Assembly (NCBI GenBank): GCA_037893225.1
Contig: JAZGUH010000412.1
Span: 496,001 to 560,000 of the forward strand
From: Hippasteria phrygiana
Lineage: Eukaryota; Echinodermata; Asteroidea; Valvatida; Goniasteridae
Reading direction: 5' to 3'
DNA length: 64,000 nt
Below, in pieces: positions 1-10,300 of this stretch (positions within the stretch are counted from its first letter, which is position 1; each line of letters opens with the position of its first letter). The position numbers were made by a program, and so were the translations under genes. The notes beneath the pieces are model-generated. The model had not been told where the DNA came from, did no database searches, and saw only the letters and a program-made list of their open reading frames with translations.

Positions 1-738
1 CCGAACACTATCCTTGGCTCCCAAATTTTGTGTACAAAACTTACCGAACATTGTTGTTTAAACAAAAAGGCAACAGATTAAAATACTGGGTATTTGGGCT
101 GTTTGTAATTCCCAAACGGCCTCAGCTTTTATGTTGGCTATTATTTCCCCCAAGGAATAGAAGGGAAAAGCCAACTGTTGCTTTAGAATTCGGTAAGCTT
201 AGAAAGTATGAACATGTAATTACATGATTCAATGGCCGGACATGTTTAATTACAATGAAAAGCGGGAGCATTTTAAATATGACGCAAGAGGGCGCTATTT
301 AAAAGAACGGATGCCATGTTGGCAGACTGGCGGCTGAAAATCGCTATACTGAACGATCGCTATACCGAACAAAATCTGTGGATCCCGCGATATTCGTTGC
401 AGCGGCGTTCCACTGTACATGTATCTACATGTATATCAAATAATCGTATTGGCCCCACCTACTACAAGTGATTGTAGGGCCAACAATTTTCCCGCTAAAA
501 ATGGAAAATAAACAGAAAATACTGCCATAGCCAACATAATTGGTAAAGTGCCGTAAAGGTTATCCAGAGGTCACAGGTTCAAATATATGATCTGTTCTTT
601 AACTGCCTACATTATTTTCCCTCCATGTAACCTGAATCCTTGAAAATCTTCCAGTGTTTGTTACTGAGGACCACTGCCTGAATACTGCAAAATAACCTGT
701 ATAAACGATGCCTTGTGGCATAACGTACTGAAGTTCTA
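1..738. other. PDAP1 intron sequence, no gene seen
   Basis: No coding exon of PDAP1 was recognised. A block at about 472-520 (tgtagggccaacaattttcc) resembles the terminus of the TAGGGCC element family at 2461 and 59864. A tRNA-like B-box remnant (aggtcacaggttcaaat) lies at about 569-585 and belongs to the tRNA-like repeat family at 27766. Confidence 0.5.
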
Positions 739-1000
739 TTGAGAATGTGCTTAGGGTATGAACAGTGTGAAAGTATAAAGGAAAAAATAACCAGAATCCT
801 CCAAGCTCACCTTTTGGATAAACACCCCAGTAACTTCTATCCTCCGAAATCATCCAGATTGGGCCTGATGACCCGGATCCTCCATTTTCCTCCAGAGGCA
901 AAATCCTCTGATGCTTCAACCTCCAAAAACCCTCAATCCTCCAAATTCCTCCATTTGACAAAGAGGATTTTGGAAGATCTGGGTACACTGCATTGCTATT
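739..1000 (-). repeat. Copy of the GGAGGATT-rich dispersed repeat
   Basis: The stretch is rich in CCTCCAAA and CATCCAGATTGGGCC blocks and resembles the reverse complement of 13620-13800, including the segments around tttgcctctggaggaaaatgg and gggcccaatctgg. It belongs to the TTAA-flanked GGAGGATT family described at 13580-13933. The ends are not clear here. Confidence 0.55.
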
Positions 1001-1057
1001 GTATATTGACCCCTGGTGCCGGCTCACATTTAAAGGTTTCCGTCTTATGAACTTCAG

Positions 1058-1884
1058 GGAAGAGATCGAAAAGGAAGAAACAAAGCAAAGGTATTTGAAG
1101 CTCCACAGGGAAGGAAAAACGCCGGAAGCACAGGCCGACCTGGCACGGCTAGCCATCATCCGCAAAGAACGGGCAGAGGCTGCTAAGAAGAGAGAAGTGG
1201 AAAAGAAAGGTGAGCTGGGATTAAAGTTGAGTCAAGTTGACTTGAATTGCCGTTTTAGTGGAGTTGTTGATTTGAGCGGGGATCAACAAATCATGGGTGT
1301 TGAAGTGTGTTTAAATGAATTCATTCGAGTTGAGTGGAGTTATTGGGATCAACAAATCATGTGTTAAGGTGTTGCCGAGGCCAGTGAGGCTGTGTTGAAA
1401 TGAATTTTTTGAGTTGAGTTGAGCTGTTTGCGGGTTAAATCAGGTGTGTTGAGGTCAGTGGGGTTGTGTTGAAATGAATTCAATTGATTTGAAGTGGCTT
1501 TCCACATTGAGTTAAGCACAGGTGTTGAGTTTAGCGAAAATATGCTGTTGACTTGTTGTGTGTTGAGTCAGGTTGTTTTTGCCTCGTATACTTATTGATG
1601 AGTTGAAGTCTTGTTGACTTTAGTTGAACTGTTGACAAACATTTACAGTTGTTCAATGAATGAACTTTTCACTCTTAAGCCTTTTGATGTTATTCAGCCA
1701 ATTTGCCACCTTTTCGTGGATGTTGAATCACTTTTCGTTTTTGACACGAGTGGAAATGTTGAGTTTAGAGTTATTTTAAGTTGATGTCAGTCGACGCCTT
1801 GACTATGTTACATTTTATTAACCACATTTTTCACAATTGTTTACAGCAAAAGAGGAAGCGAAAGCTGCCGCGAGGAAAAAATGA
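1058..1884 (+). CDS. PDAP1: PDAP1 (28 kDa heat- and acid-stable phosphoprotein), last two coding exons
   Basis: Two exons join in frame: 1058-1209 (acceptor cttcag, donor gtgagc) and 1847-1884 (acceptor ttacag, stop TGA 1882-1884). The peptide carries the C-terminal part of the PP28/PDAP1 domain: EEIEK followed by a charged helix, then [11 protein letters not shown], the most conserved stretch of the family, and a Lys/Ala-rich tail ending ARKK. PDAP1 is a small, highly charged, cytosolic/nuclear phosphoprotein first described as a PDGF-A-associated protein and casein kinase II substrate, with a later link to stress response. The first exon starts with the last two bases of an Arg codon, so the upstream part of the gene lies left of the window. 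The tail is shorter than the human one, which ends with a Ser/Leu-rich extension. Family assignment is firm; the start is not visible. Confidence 0.88.
1210..1660 (+). repeat. Degenerate GTTGAGTTGA tandem repeat in the last PDAP1 intron
   Basis: The intron between the two PDAP1 exons is filled with a degenerate array of the motif GTTGA, GTTGAG or GTGTTGAA. Longer blocks recur, such as gatcaacaaatcatg at about 1280 and 1349 and gttgtgttgaaatgaatt at about 1391 and 1464. No coding potential is seen. Confidence 0.6.
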
Positions 1885-1976
1885 CCATCCAGAGCGGCGG
1901 TCGGTGACGAGTGAAATATGTACATGTATGTATGTGAACAAGTAAGGGTAATGACAGCACCATATGCAGGCTTTCA

Positions 1977-2263
1977 AGTATTCCTGCTTTTCCTACTTTT
2001 TTGCCTCACAACTCTGAAAAAAAGAAATCTCATTGAATTTGTTCAGTGTTACACACTGTCATCTAAAAATCACACAATGAAGGGCTTGGGTGCAGGAGAA
2101 CTGCAACTTTACTTCCAAGAGCTTAGTTGAGAACAGCCAAAATGAGGTTTTGTTTTGCTGTGGATCTGGGTGAAAACTACTGAAAGCCAGCAAAAGTCCC
2201 ACTTTTACCCTGGTTTTGTCCTCCCAAATCCTACTTTTTCACCTGGTTCTGCTTGCAAGCCTG
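1977..2263 (+). mobile_element. hAT-like miniature element, CAGGCTTTCAAG family, copy 1
   Basis: Begins CAGGCTTTCAAG and ends GCTTGCAAGCCTG, giving short imperfect terminal inverted repeats. The flanks accatatg and catatatg could be a decayed 8-bp duplication. The body matches copies at 42204-42584 and 44799-45201, sharing the pyrimidine-rich cctactttttcc tracts and the segment gaaagccagcaaaag. No transposase. Confidence 0.65.
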
Positions 2264-2460
2264 CATATATGTTAATGAGTCTCAATGCAGGGCATCTGGA
2301 AAATCCAATATCCAACAAGGCATGTGTCTTACGGACAGTTGTTTTCGATACCAGTGAATGACTTAAAAATTCACAAGAGATAGGTAGTTTATTTTCAGGC
2401 GACATGGTTATACCTTAGAAATTATGTTTGGAACAAAGAAAAATATGCACTTTACTATTG

Positions 2461-2669
2461 TAGGGCCAATGATTTTCTGTTTTAGTGGAAACCAAACAGA
2501 ATTAACGGAATTGGCCTCTTTCATTGTGCATTCATTTACATGTATGAAATAATGTCAAATGGAAATTTATGAAACAGATTTTTGTACACTGTTCTAATGG
2601 GCGAAACGGAAATGAAGATTTGTCAAAACGGAAAATTGACTTTTCTGAAACAGAAAATCATTGGCTCTA
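2461..2669. mobile_element. 209-bp miniature element with TAGGGCC termini and 6-bp duplication
   Basis: The terminal inverted repeats start TAGGGCCAATGATTTTCTG and are 22 bp with one mismatch. An exact 6-bp direct repeat, CTATTG, flanks the element (2455-2460 and 2670-2675). The termini match the 1265-bp element at 59864-61128. A 5-8 bp duplication with a TAGGG end fits a hAT-type element; Dada-type transposons also make 6-7 bp duplications. Confidence 0.75.
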
Positions 2670-3221
2670 CTATTGATGTACACTCTGTTCAGTATTGCAA
2701 TTTTCAGTCCCCCCAACCCCACATTTTTCAGAAACAGAATATGTAGAACTATTCCCTGCAAATGTGTCCCTCATTTGTCCCTAATTAAAAAAGCTTTGAC
2801 AGTACAATTTCACTGATGCAAGTACAGTCCACTTGCGATATAAAGAGGGTTCTGACAACAAAATAGCATTATGAAGAAAACAACTGTATTTTGGAGTTAA
2901 AAATAAACAATGTTCTAACATCTGTGGACCTGAAATTGTACATGTTTTTCGGCGTACAGTCCAAGTTGATATTTCCGATCTTGCATCAGAAACATGTATA
3001 TATCAAACTGAGAACCGAGTTTCCTTTATCTTAATGTTCTTAAGACCCAGAAGGATCCAATTATTGTCTCTGTATGAATTTAAAAGCTTTAGTATATGTA
3101 GTAATTTTTTTAAGAAACTTAAATGGATGAATCTTTGCCTTAAGCTGTAATTCTCTACTAAACTTTCTGATAACGTGCCGTCACTTTTTGAGACTGTAGT
3201 AGTTCTACATTTGTGATGTAT

Positions 3222-3623
3222 AAAGCCGCATTCGCATTGGACTATTGTAAAAAGTTACCGTGCGTGATTGTTAACATTCCACTGTGGTTATTCTTCCTTG
3301 CGTCCACACTTGGATTGCATGGCTCGCGGAAAGTTCTTGACCACGTAAACTTTGTAGTGGTCAAGCACGAGATCAAAATGCACGTTTTACATTACAGTGG
3401 CTGTCCGCAATGGACTTTTCAGCAATGTAAAACTGCCACGTAACTCTTCCGCTACACGGTTGGCCGTCAAAGTTGCCGCTGCGGAGGAAAAAACAGACAA
3501 CCGACGATAGACACTTGACAATTTTGAAAGTTTACCGGCTGTCCGCACTGGACTTAATTTGGACAAGTTGACAACAGTCTCCGTACGTTTTACCCAAAAA
3601 AAAGTCCAATGCGGAAACGGTTT
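3222..3623. mobile_element. Probable ~400-bp miniature inverted-repeat element
   Basis: The left end (aagccgcattcgcattggact) and right end (agtccaatgcggaaacggttt) are imperfect inverted copies of each other around the shared core CGCATTGGACT. The interior repeats the phrase tccgca(a/c)tggactt twice more. No clear target duplication and no transposase. Confidence 0.5.
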
Positions 3624-4288
3624 GAGAGTGGTAGAGCTAATAGAAATTATGCAAGTATTTGGGGCCAACAAAAAGTACAAAAATGTTTTAGGAAAATTCA
3701 GACAGGAACAATGATAGATTGTAAATGTAGCCGGCAGAAATACGAAAACAAACGGAATACATTGTTGAACATTTGTCAATATCTTGGTTGTTATTATTAT
3801 GCCCGGCCGGCAAAGCTGAATACTGCGTTTGCCGTGTGTGGGTGTGTGTTCTAACACTAGTCTCCTTACGGGGTACATGGAACAATGGGGACAATGCTAC
3901 CCCACAAAGTTACCCCACAAAGTGGGATAAAAGAAGGAAAGTAAAGTCCACAATAGTGGTACCCCATATGGGTACATATGTGAAGATGTGTGCTCCGACT
4001 ATCAATGGACGAATTTCACATTAGCCCCTCCTACGCACTTCTGGGTTGAATGCGAGACTCTCGGTGCTTATAACAAACAGAGTGCTATTCAATGCATGAA
4101 TGAATCACGCCATAAACAGCATACGAAGTTGTTTACCTGGCATTGAGATCCTCGCTTTCAAACCAGGAAGTGCGCAGATCGGTGTTGTTTTCGTCAGTTC
4201 GGGATTCCTCTATTCAGCGAATTTTCCCTTAAAATTATATGTTACACCCAAAGGTTGCCCACACATGTAAACACATCACAAAAAGTAA

Positions 4289-4952
4289 GTTCCCCCCCTA
4301 AATAACTCCTCATTTCTAAAGTAACAATTTCTTACAGATTACACCTAGCATAGAATATACCTATGGTTATCAGGAAGATTGGAGGCATCCATGACTTTAT
4401 GGTTAACTGAGCACAAATTGAAGACAAAATCACCCAAAGTCAAAAAGAGTGAAAGAAGCTTGATTATCAAATGTGTTTACAAGGAACAGTTTAACTCCAA
4501 TTGTGTGAAATGCATGTCATGTTACCGGTTGATAAGTCGATCCTCTGCAGCAGTCGTCCACTACGAGGTCTATCCATCAACTTTTGGCACAATTTTCTGA
4601 TGGCATTTGGGCTAACACCCATCCTTCGGGCTACCTGTTTAACAGGGGTCCCAGCCTCTAAAAGCCCAATTGCAATGGCTCCGTCTTGGTCAGATAATCT
4701 GGGCATTATGTGAAGTACAGAACTTCAGCATGTTTTTGATTCCCAATGTTCTTGGTGTATGACTAGTGAATGAGGCTGGTCAGACAAGTTACTGGACTAA
4801 CATGTGAACTTTGACTTTGGGTGATTTTGTGCTCAGTCAACCATAAAGTCATGGATGCCTCTAATCTTCACACAACATTTTCCCGATAACCATAGGTATA
4901 ATCTGTAAGAAATTTTTACTTTAGAAATTATGAGGAGTTATTTAGGGGAACC
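4289..4952. mobile_element. Tc1/mariner-type element with ~150-bp inverted terminal arms
   Basis: The arms 4289-4445 and 4809-4952 are inverted copies of each other: both carry ctaaataactcctcat, the segment tacctatggttatc, ggcatccatgactttatgg and aaaatcacccaaagtc. Small indels separate them. Between the arms lies a relic of a Tc1-type transposase N-terminus on the - strand. Long arms around a short remnant fit an internally deleted element of the IR/DR Tc1 type. Confidence 0.78.
4554..4706 (-). pseudogene. Tc1-like transposase relic, N-terminal helix-turn-helix only
   Basis: About 51 codons read from a Met at 4706 into a paired-type helix-turn-helix: MPRLSDQDGAIAIG, then VARRMGVSPNAIRKL, then DRPRSGR, the usual end of the first DNA-binding subdomain in Tc1/mariner transposases. 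The second helix-turn-helix and the DDE catalytic domain are absent, and the frame runs into the inverted arm. It is a dead fragment inside the element at 4289-4952. Confidence 0.75.
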
Positions 4953-5076
4953 ATGAGAGTTAGTAGTGTCCCTGCATCCTGTTAGGAACGCCCCAGTCAG
5001 AATTTGAAACTAATTAAATCTGTTACTTATTGTCAGTCAATTTTTTTTGTGGGAAAGCTCATAACGTACATGTATC

Positions 5077-5638
5077 TGATGCGATCAAGCAAAATCAGTC
5101 GGAACTTGGCAATCCTTGTTTTGAGATATGGGCCAAAATATGTTTGTAGTGGAAAAGCATTCTTCTATCACTTGAAAATATGAAGTATTATAAATGTGCT
5201 AAAAAAGTACTGTAACTTTAAACTTGATTTTCTCAGTTTCTTTCTTTTTGCCACGGCGGCGTGAAACGCGCCTTGGTCTACTGCTGCTTATGCTGGTGGT
5301 TGGGTGGGTGGACAGTTTACTCGAGTGTATATGCCCCGCGTCAGTTGGGAATTGTGTTTTTGTTAACACTGATGCGTCTAATGAACGTCTAATCTACATA
5401 AATTCGCGGTTGTACGGTTCGTGGACCAGTGAAGTTTTAATGCGTATACCCGCCGTGGGCTGTACCACTTGGTAATTGTTAATGTGCCGGTGTTCAAATA
5501 TTTGTAATTTTTTAACCAAAGGTCGTATTCACATGGGGTTTTCACTAATATGGAGCTTGAAGTACGCTACAAATGAATATGTAAAAATCCCGAAATTGAC
5601 CAGGGCCTACTTCAGACTGATTTTGCTTGATCGCATCA
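5077..5638. mobile_element. Putative 562-bp element with 24-bp perfect inverted repeats
   Basis: The 24-base arm 5077-5100, starting TGATGCGATCAAGCAAAATC, has an exact reverse complement at 5615-5638. The pattern TGATG..TC..CAAAATCAG.C is shared with the arms of the smaller element at 5855-6099, so the two may be related. No transposase reading frame was recognised inside. Confidence 0.6.
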
Positions 5639-5814
5639 CATAATAAGCAATTCAATTTGAAAAAGCACAGATACAGCCTCTTTTATGGATTTTCTCAACT
5701 GCATGTAGTTCATTGATTGCTATTTTCATTGTATTTATGAACTTTTTGGATATCTGAAGAAAATAACATAATGGAACATTACATGATTCAGTCTCATTGT
5801 GTACAGGAGTTAAT

Positions 5815-6383
5815 TTAACCTCTTGAATACGGACGGCCACAACCAGTTTGAAAAATGTGATGTGTTCTGTCAAAATCAGACTCTTCTGGGCACAGTCAAA
5901 AATGATATTTTTTTTACATATAAAAGTATGAATTTTTCTCTTTACAATCGAGGTTTAATTTTTGTAGTTGGACTTTACTGAGCAAATTTATGCCATTTTG
6001 AGATTCATGTCAAAAAGTAGAAAACAGAAATTTGGCTGTACATGTACCTCATTTTGAACTTTGCCCAGAAGTGTCTGATTTTGACAGAACACATCACATA
6101 TGACTGGTTGTCAACTATACGCACATTCCAACCATTTATGCTTCAACTGTATAGTTCTTGAATGGGAGTGTAATTAATAGATGGAGCTTTTATTCACATG
6201 AAAGGGGGGCTCCAAGTGCAATGAATAGGACCACTCTCTCAGTGTGGTAAGCACTTATCAATTTTGGTGGTTCTGGATAAGTGCTTTACCATTCAGTGTG
6301 GCGCCTATTGTTTACACTTGGCTGCACAGCCCGTTCTTTGCATACCAACCCGCTGTCAATAATAGCGGGACACAACGGGTTAA
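5815..6383 (+). mobile_element. TTAA-flanked miniature element, family 1, interrupted
   Basis: Starts TTAACCTCTTGAATACGG and ends acaacgggTTAA. It carries the family-1 landmarks: cttgaatacgg, a tttgaaaaaga-type block, ggttgtc..ctatacgcacattc, the insert gaatgggagtgtaat, then cttggctgcacagcccg and cataccaacccgctgtcaataa. A second element (5855-6099) is inserted near its left end. The TTAA boundaries and CC-starting termini suggest piggyBac-like mobilisation; Kolobok elements also use TTAA. Confidence 0.7.
5855..6099. mobile_element. 245-bp element with 27-bp perfect inverted repeats, nested
   Basis: Arm 5855-5881, starting ATGTGATGTGTTCTGTCAAA, is an exact reverse complement of 6073-6099. The next bases (ttctgggca versus tgcccagaa) extend the pairing. 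It splits the family-1 element at 5815-6383, whose sequence resumes with actggttgtc right after the right arm. Confidence 0.72.
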
Positions 6384-7321
6384 AATACCATTTTTGTGTG
6401 ATTTTCTAATGCTAACTTTCGGGGAAATTAGACAGAAAATGACGACACAATGTGGTCAAGGGAGACTTGCTAAAACAACAGAAATAAGTGTTGCAATTTT
6501 CAAATTGTAATATTCTTGATACAAATTTTATTCTCATATGTCTTTGCCAACTCCACATCATAAATCTGACAAACATACATGTACATGCATTTCCCAATGA
6601 TTATTTCATGTCCTGCAAAATGAAGTTCCTTTGCGAGTAACCTTTGAAAAATTCATTAAAGAACCCACCGCGGTGAAAAGGCCATTTTTCTAAAATCAAT
6701 AAGAACGGAGAAGCAGCAAAAAAAAAATAGATAAATAATGGAAATATTATATGCGACCTGTCACCATGAACTGGGTTTAAAAGTAGATTATGGTATTTCC
6801 TGAAATTACAGGTAAGAAGCTTTATAAATGTATTGCATATTGGTGTCGATTATTCCTAGTCCACACTAGCACTTTTTGAAGATACACATACTAGAGTCAG
6901 GAAGATAGAGCTCAAAGTATGTGGACCAAGTCAACTACTCTGTTCCAAAAAAGTATTCACCAAAAATAACATTTCGAGATTGAATTACAAAATTTGGGAT
7001 GTGATAGAAAGGAGTTTTCAGATTTAAAATAACAGGTAACGAAATCCCCAAATCAACTCCACTGAAAAAAATTATTTTTGTTTGTAACTCTGAATTCCAC
7101 TCATTTTAATAATGGACTACATCACATTTCAATTTTGTCTGCCAATAAGTATTTGTTGTGCATTCCTTTAAATACAAGCTGTGTGGAACATTATTAAAAT
7201 CCTGTTTTTATTCGATTTTGATTCAAAACATTTTAGGAGTGATAGGGGTATATTTTGTTGTGAATTGTTTTGAGTTGAGGCAAAGTAAAGAGAACCCTGA
7301 ACAGACTGTGGTCGGACCACC
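6384..7321. other. Intergenic sequence between the PDAP1 and ETFA 3' ends
   Basis: AT-rich, with no coding exon or recognised repeat. It should contain the 3' UTR of ETFA directly below 7322, but no single polyadenylation signal stands out. Confidence 0.4.
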
Positions 7322-10300
7322 TCACTTTTTCTCGATCAGTTCAGTCATTTCTGGAACAGCCTGAAGTAAAAGAGAATGGAAATTTAGCTTTAAAAATTGT
7401 ATGCAGTCTGCAAGTTCAGTCTTTGTAGGACTCGCAGGCATGCGCTTGTTCTCAACTTGTCTAAAGAGTTTTAAGTGTTTCAGCAATTGCCAGAATGAAT
7501 GAGGATGTAGAACAGTAGCATAGCAAGAACTTTTTCATGGGAGGGGGGTCCATGGGATTTTCTGTGTTTGCCTGACGCTTGACAATATTTTTTAAATAAA
7601 ACGTTTACCCCCCCCCCCCCCCCCCCCCCCCCCAAATTGTTCCCGTCTGAAAAATTGTTTTAAAGCAGGTTGGATAAAAATTGACGTCTCTTTGCGGGTA
7701 ACCACACGGCTATTTCTTGTTCAGAAAATACGTACAAGATAGTCACTGTAACGTGCTAAAAACACTCTTGTGACACTTCCCGTTTACAATGAGTTTTGTG
7801 AAATGGATCATAGGACGATGCCTCGCAGGGCTGGCATGTCAACTCTACACTATATCAATTACAATGGATTTTGTGAAATCAGCTGCAGGGATTCTTATTT
7901 GATTTAAAATGTTTATATTTCATTTGAACTACCCGCCCACCTTTTTCAAAATCAAAATGTTAAATCATTGATAATTCTAAATGGCCCCTTACCAGCCGTT
8001 TCAGATTCATTTCCTTCTCACGATAAGCCTTTAGTCCTCTTCCTCCTTACCTTAAAGAGATCGGCCACCAGTCCATAGTCAGCTACCTGGAATATTGGTG
8101 CCTCCGGATCCTTATTGATGGCCACAATCACTTTACTGTCTTTCATGCCAGCTAGATGTTGTATGGCTCCTGAGATACCCACTGCTATGTACAATTGCTG
8201 GGGGGGGGGCATTGAAACAGAGGTGAAATCCTTACATAAAATTCAATTCAATTTACGGAACATTCTAATTCAAGGTTGCTATGAATAATACAAAAATACC
8301 ATTTTGTTAACATCTTAATAACAGAAGATGTTTTAAGAGAAGAAATAATCACGTAGAACAACATTAACACAATGAAGCTTTGTTTAAATACATAATACAA
8401 ATAACAAAATGGTGAATGTTTCTCGGGAGAATTGGTACTGGTACAATCTTTATGAAAAGCTTTCAGATTAAAATCAATACAAACAAAAAGTATCATTCTA
8501 ACCAGCCTGACCAGTATCTATAAGTATTTGACAAGTGTTAAAGACTCTAAACTGTTTGCAAGCAACTAAGCACACAATGTATCTGTATCTGTATCGTTTT
8601 CCTCCAGCAAAACGGCTACAGCCGCATCCCGCTAGAGTTGGCGCGGCGCAGGGGTAGAGGAGCTATGGGAAATTGGTATTGCACAGGAAATCAATGACGG
8701 CATCTTTGAATTGATCCAGACTTTTAGCATTAATGACGAGGGGATGCAGGTTATTCCAGTGTGGGATTGTGGATGGATAAAAGCTGGTGCTGTAGATCTT
8801 ACTTTTGGCGTGAAGTCGGTGGTATGAGAATTGATGAGACTTTCTGTGTGTTCTTGTTTGTAAGATGAGACTATGCCCAGCATCGATATCAACCAACCTA
8901 TGGACAATTTTGTAGAGCATGATGAGGCGTATCGCTAATCTTCGGGACTCAAGGAGTGGCCATTTAAGCTCATGTAACACGGAAGTAACACTGGTGTTTC
9001 TAGTGAAGTTGTTACAACACATCCTAGCAGCCGATCTTTGAATACACTCGAGTTGTTTACGTTCTTCTTCAGTGTATGGGGCCCAAGCGCAAACACCATA
9101 TTCCAATTTGGGGCGAACTAAGGACTGGTACAGGCAGGACTTCACTTCTCGGCTGCAAGGCTTGAAATTTCGACGGATGACACCAAGTGTTTGCTTTGCA
9201 GCGGTGGTGATTTTGTTGATGTGGGGAGACCAAGTACACTTGCTACTAAGAATAATGCCCAAATATGGATGACTTGTGGTTTTTTGAAGAGGAGTGTTAT
9301 TAATACTATAGCTGAATGTAATGGGAATCTTTTTAGTGGTCATGTGCATGACAAAACATTTATTGGAATTAAACTTCATCTGCCATTTATACTCCCATGT
9401 GCACAGAGCATCGAGGTCTTTCTGGAGTAATGCAGCATCTGCGGGTGATCTCATTTCCCGATAGAGCAGTTTTGAGACGTTGCTGGCAGCAGACATCAGT
9501 AACGGTCCTTTCTGCTAGTTCTGAGCATGCGCGGACAGCTCTGAGCATGGGCACGTAGCTCTGAGCATGCACAGATAGTTCAGAGCATGCGCACGACTGG
9601 TGAGAACAATTGAAAAGAACCACTTACTCTGCTGCAACCAGCATCTCAAAACTCTCGCATTCCAAAGCATTATTTGCTGTCCTCGTGCAACAGATACAAT
9701 CTGAATGTAGCTGAAGGGAATTGTGTCCTTCCACGGTTCCTTAATTGCGAAATTTGATACTTGAGAACAATCAGACATAACAAATTTCAAGTACTTACCG
9801 GGGCAACAATCTTTCCCGTCTGTCCGACCTGCATGTCATTGGGAACGTATCCAGCATCCACGGCTGCCCTGGATGCACCGACGGCCGCATTTATCTTGTC
9901 GGCTAGCTTGTACAGAAGCTCAAAGTTCTCGCCGTTTTTCATACCACGCCCTGCCAAGACATTTGTTTTTAGGCTTTGAGATATGTACTGCTAGCAGGGT
10001 TAATAAAAATCATGATTTGTTTTAAAAACAATTAAAAATCAGATTTTTAAAAATGTTAATCAGATTTTTTTTATTTAAATCGATTAAAACATTTTTTTTT
10101 ACCATTCTACGATTTGCATAAAACATTTTTTTTAAATAAGTCAATTTAAATGACCATCATTGAAAGTCAAGTACATATATAACCACACACAATTGTTCAT
10201 GAAATCAGTACTGAAATCCCTTTCATTTATCATATTCTTTTCTAGAATACATAGTTTGTCTGAAAATCTGTTACAGCTTCACCATCATACTGCACATTTC

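Noticed and set aside
599..1165. Long - strand open frame opposite PDAP1
   Set aside because: It lies antisense to the PDAP1 exon and across the GGAGGATT repeat; no protein resemblance and no splice logic.
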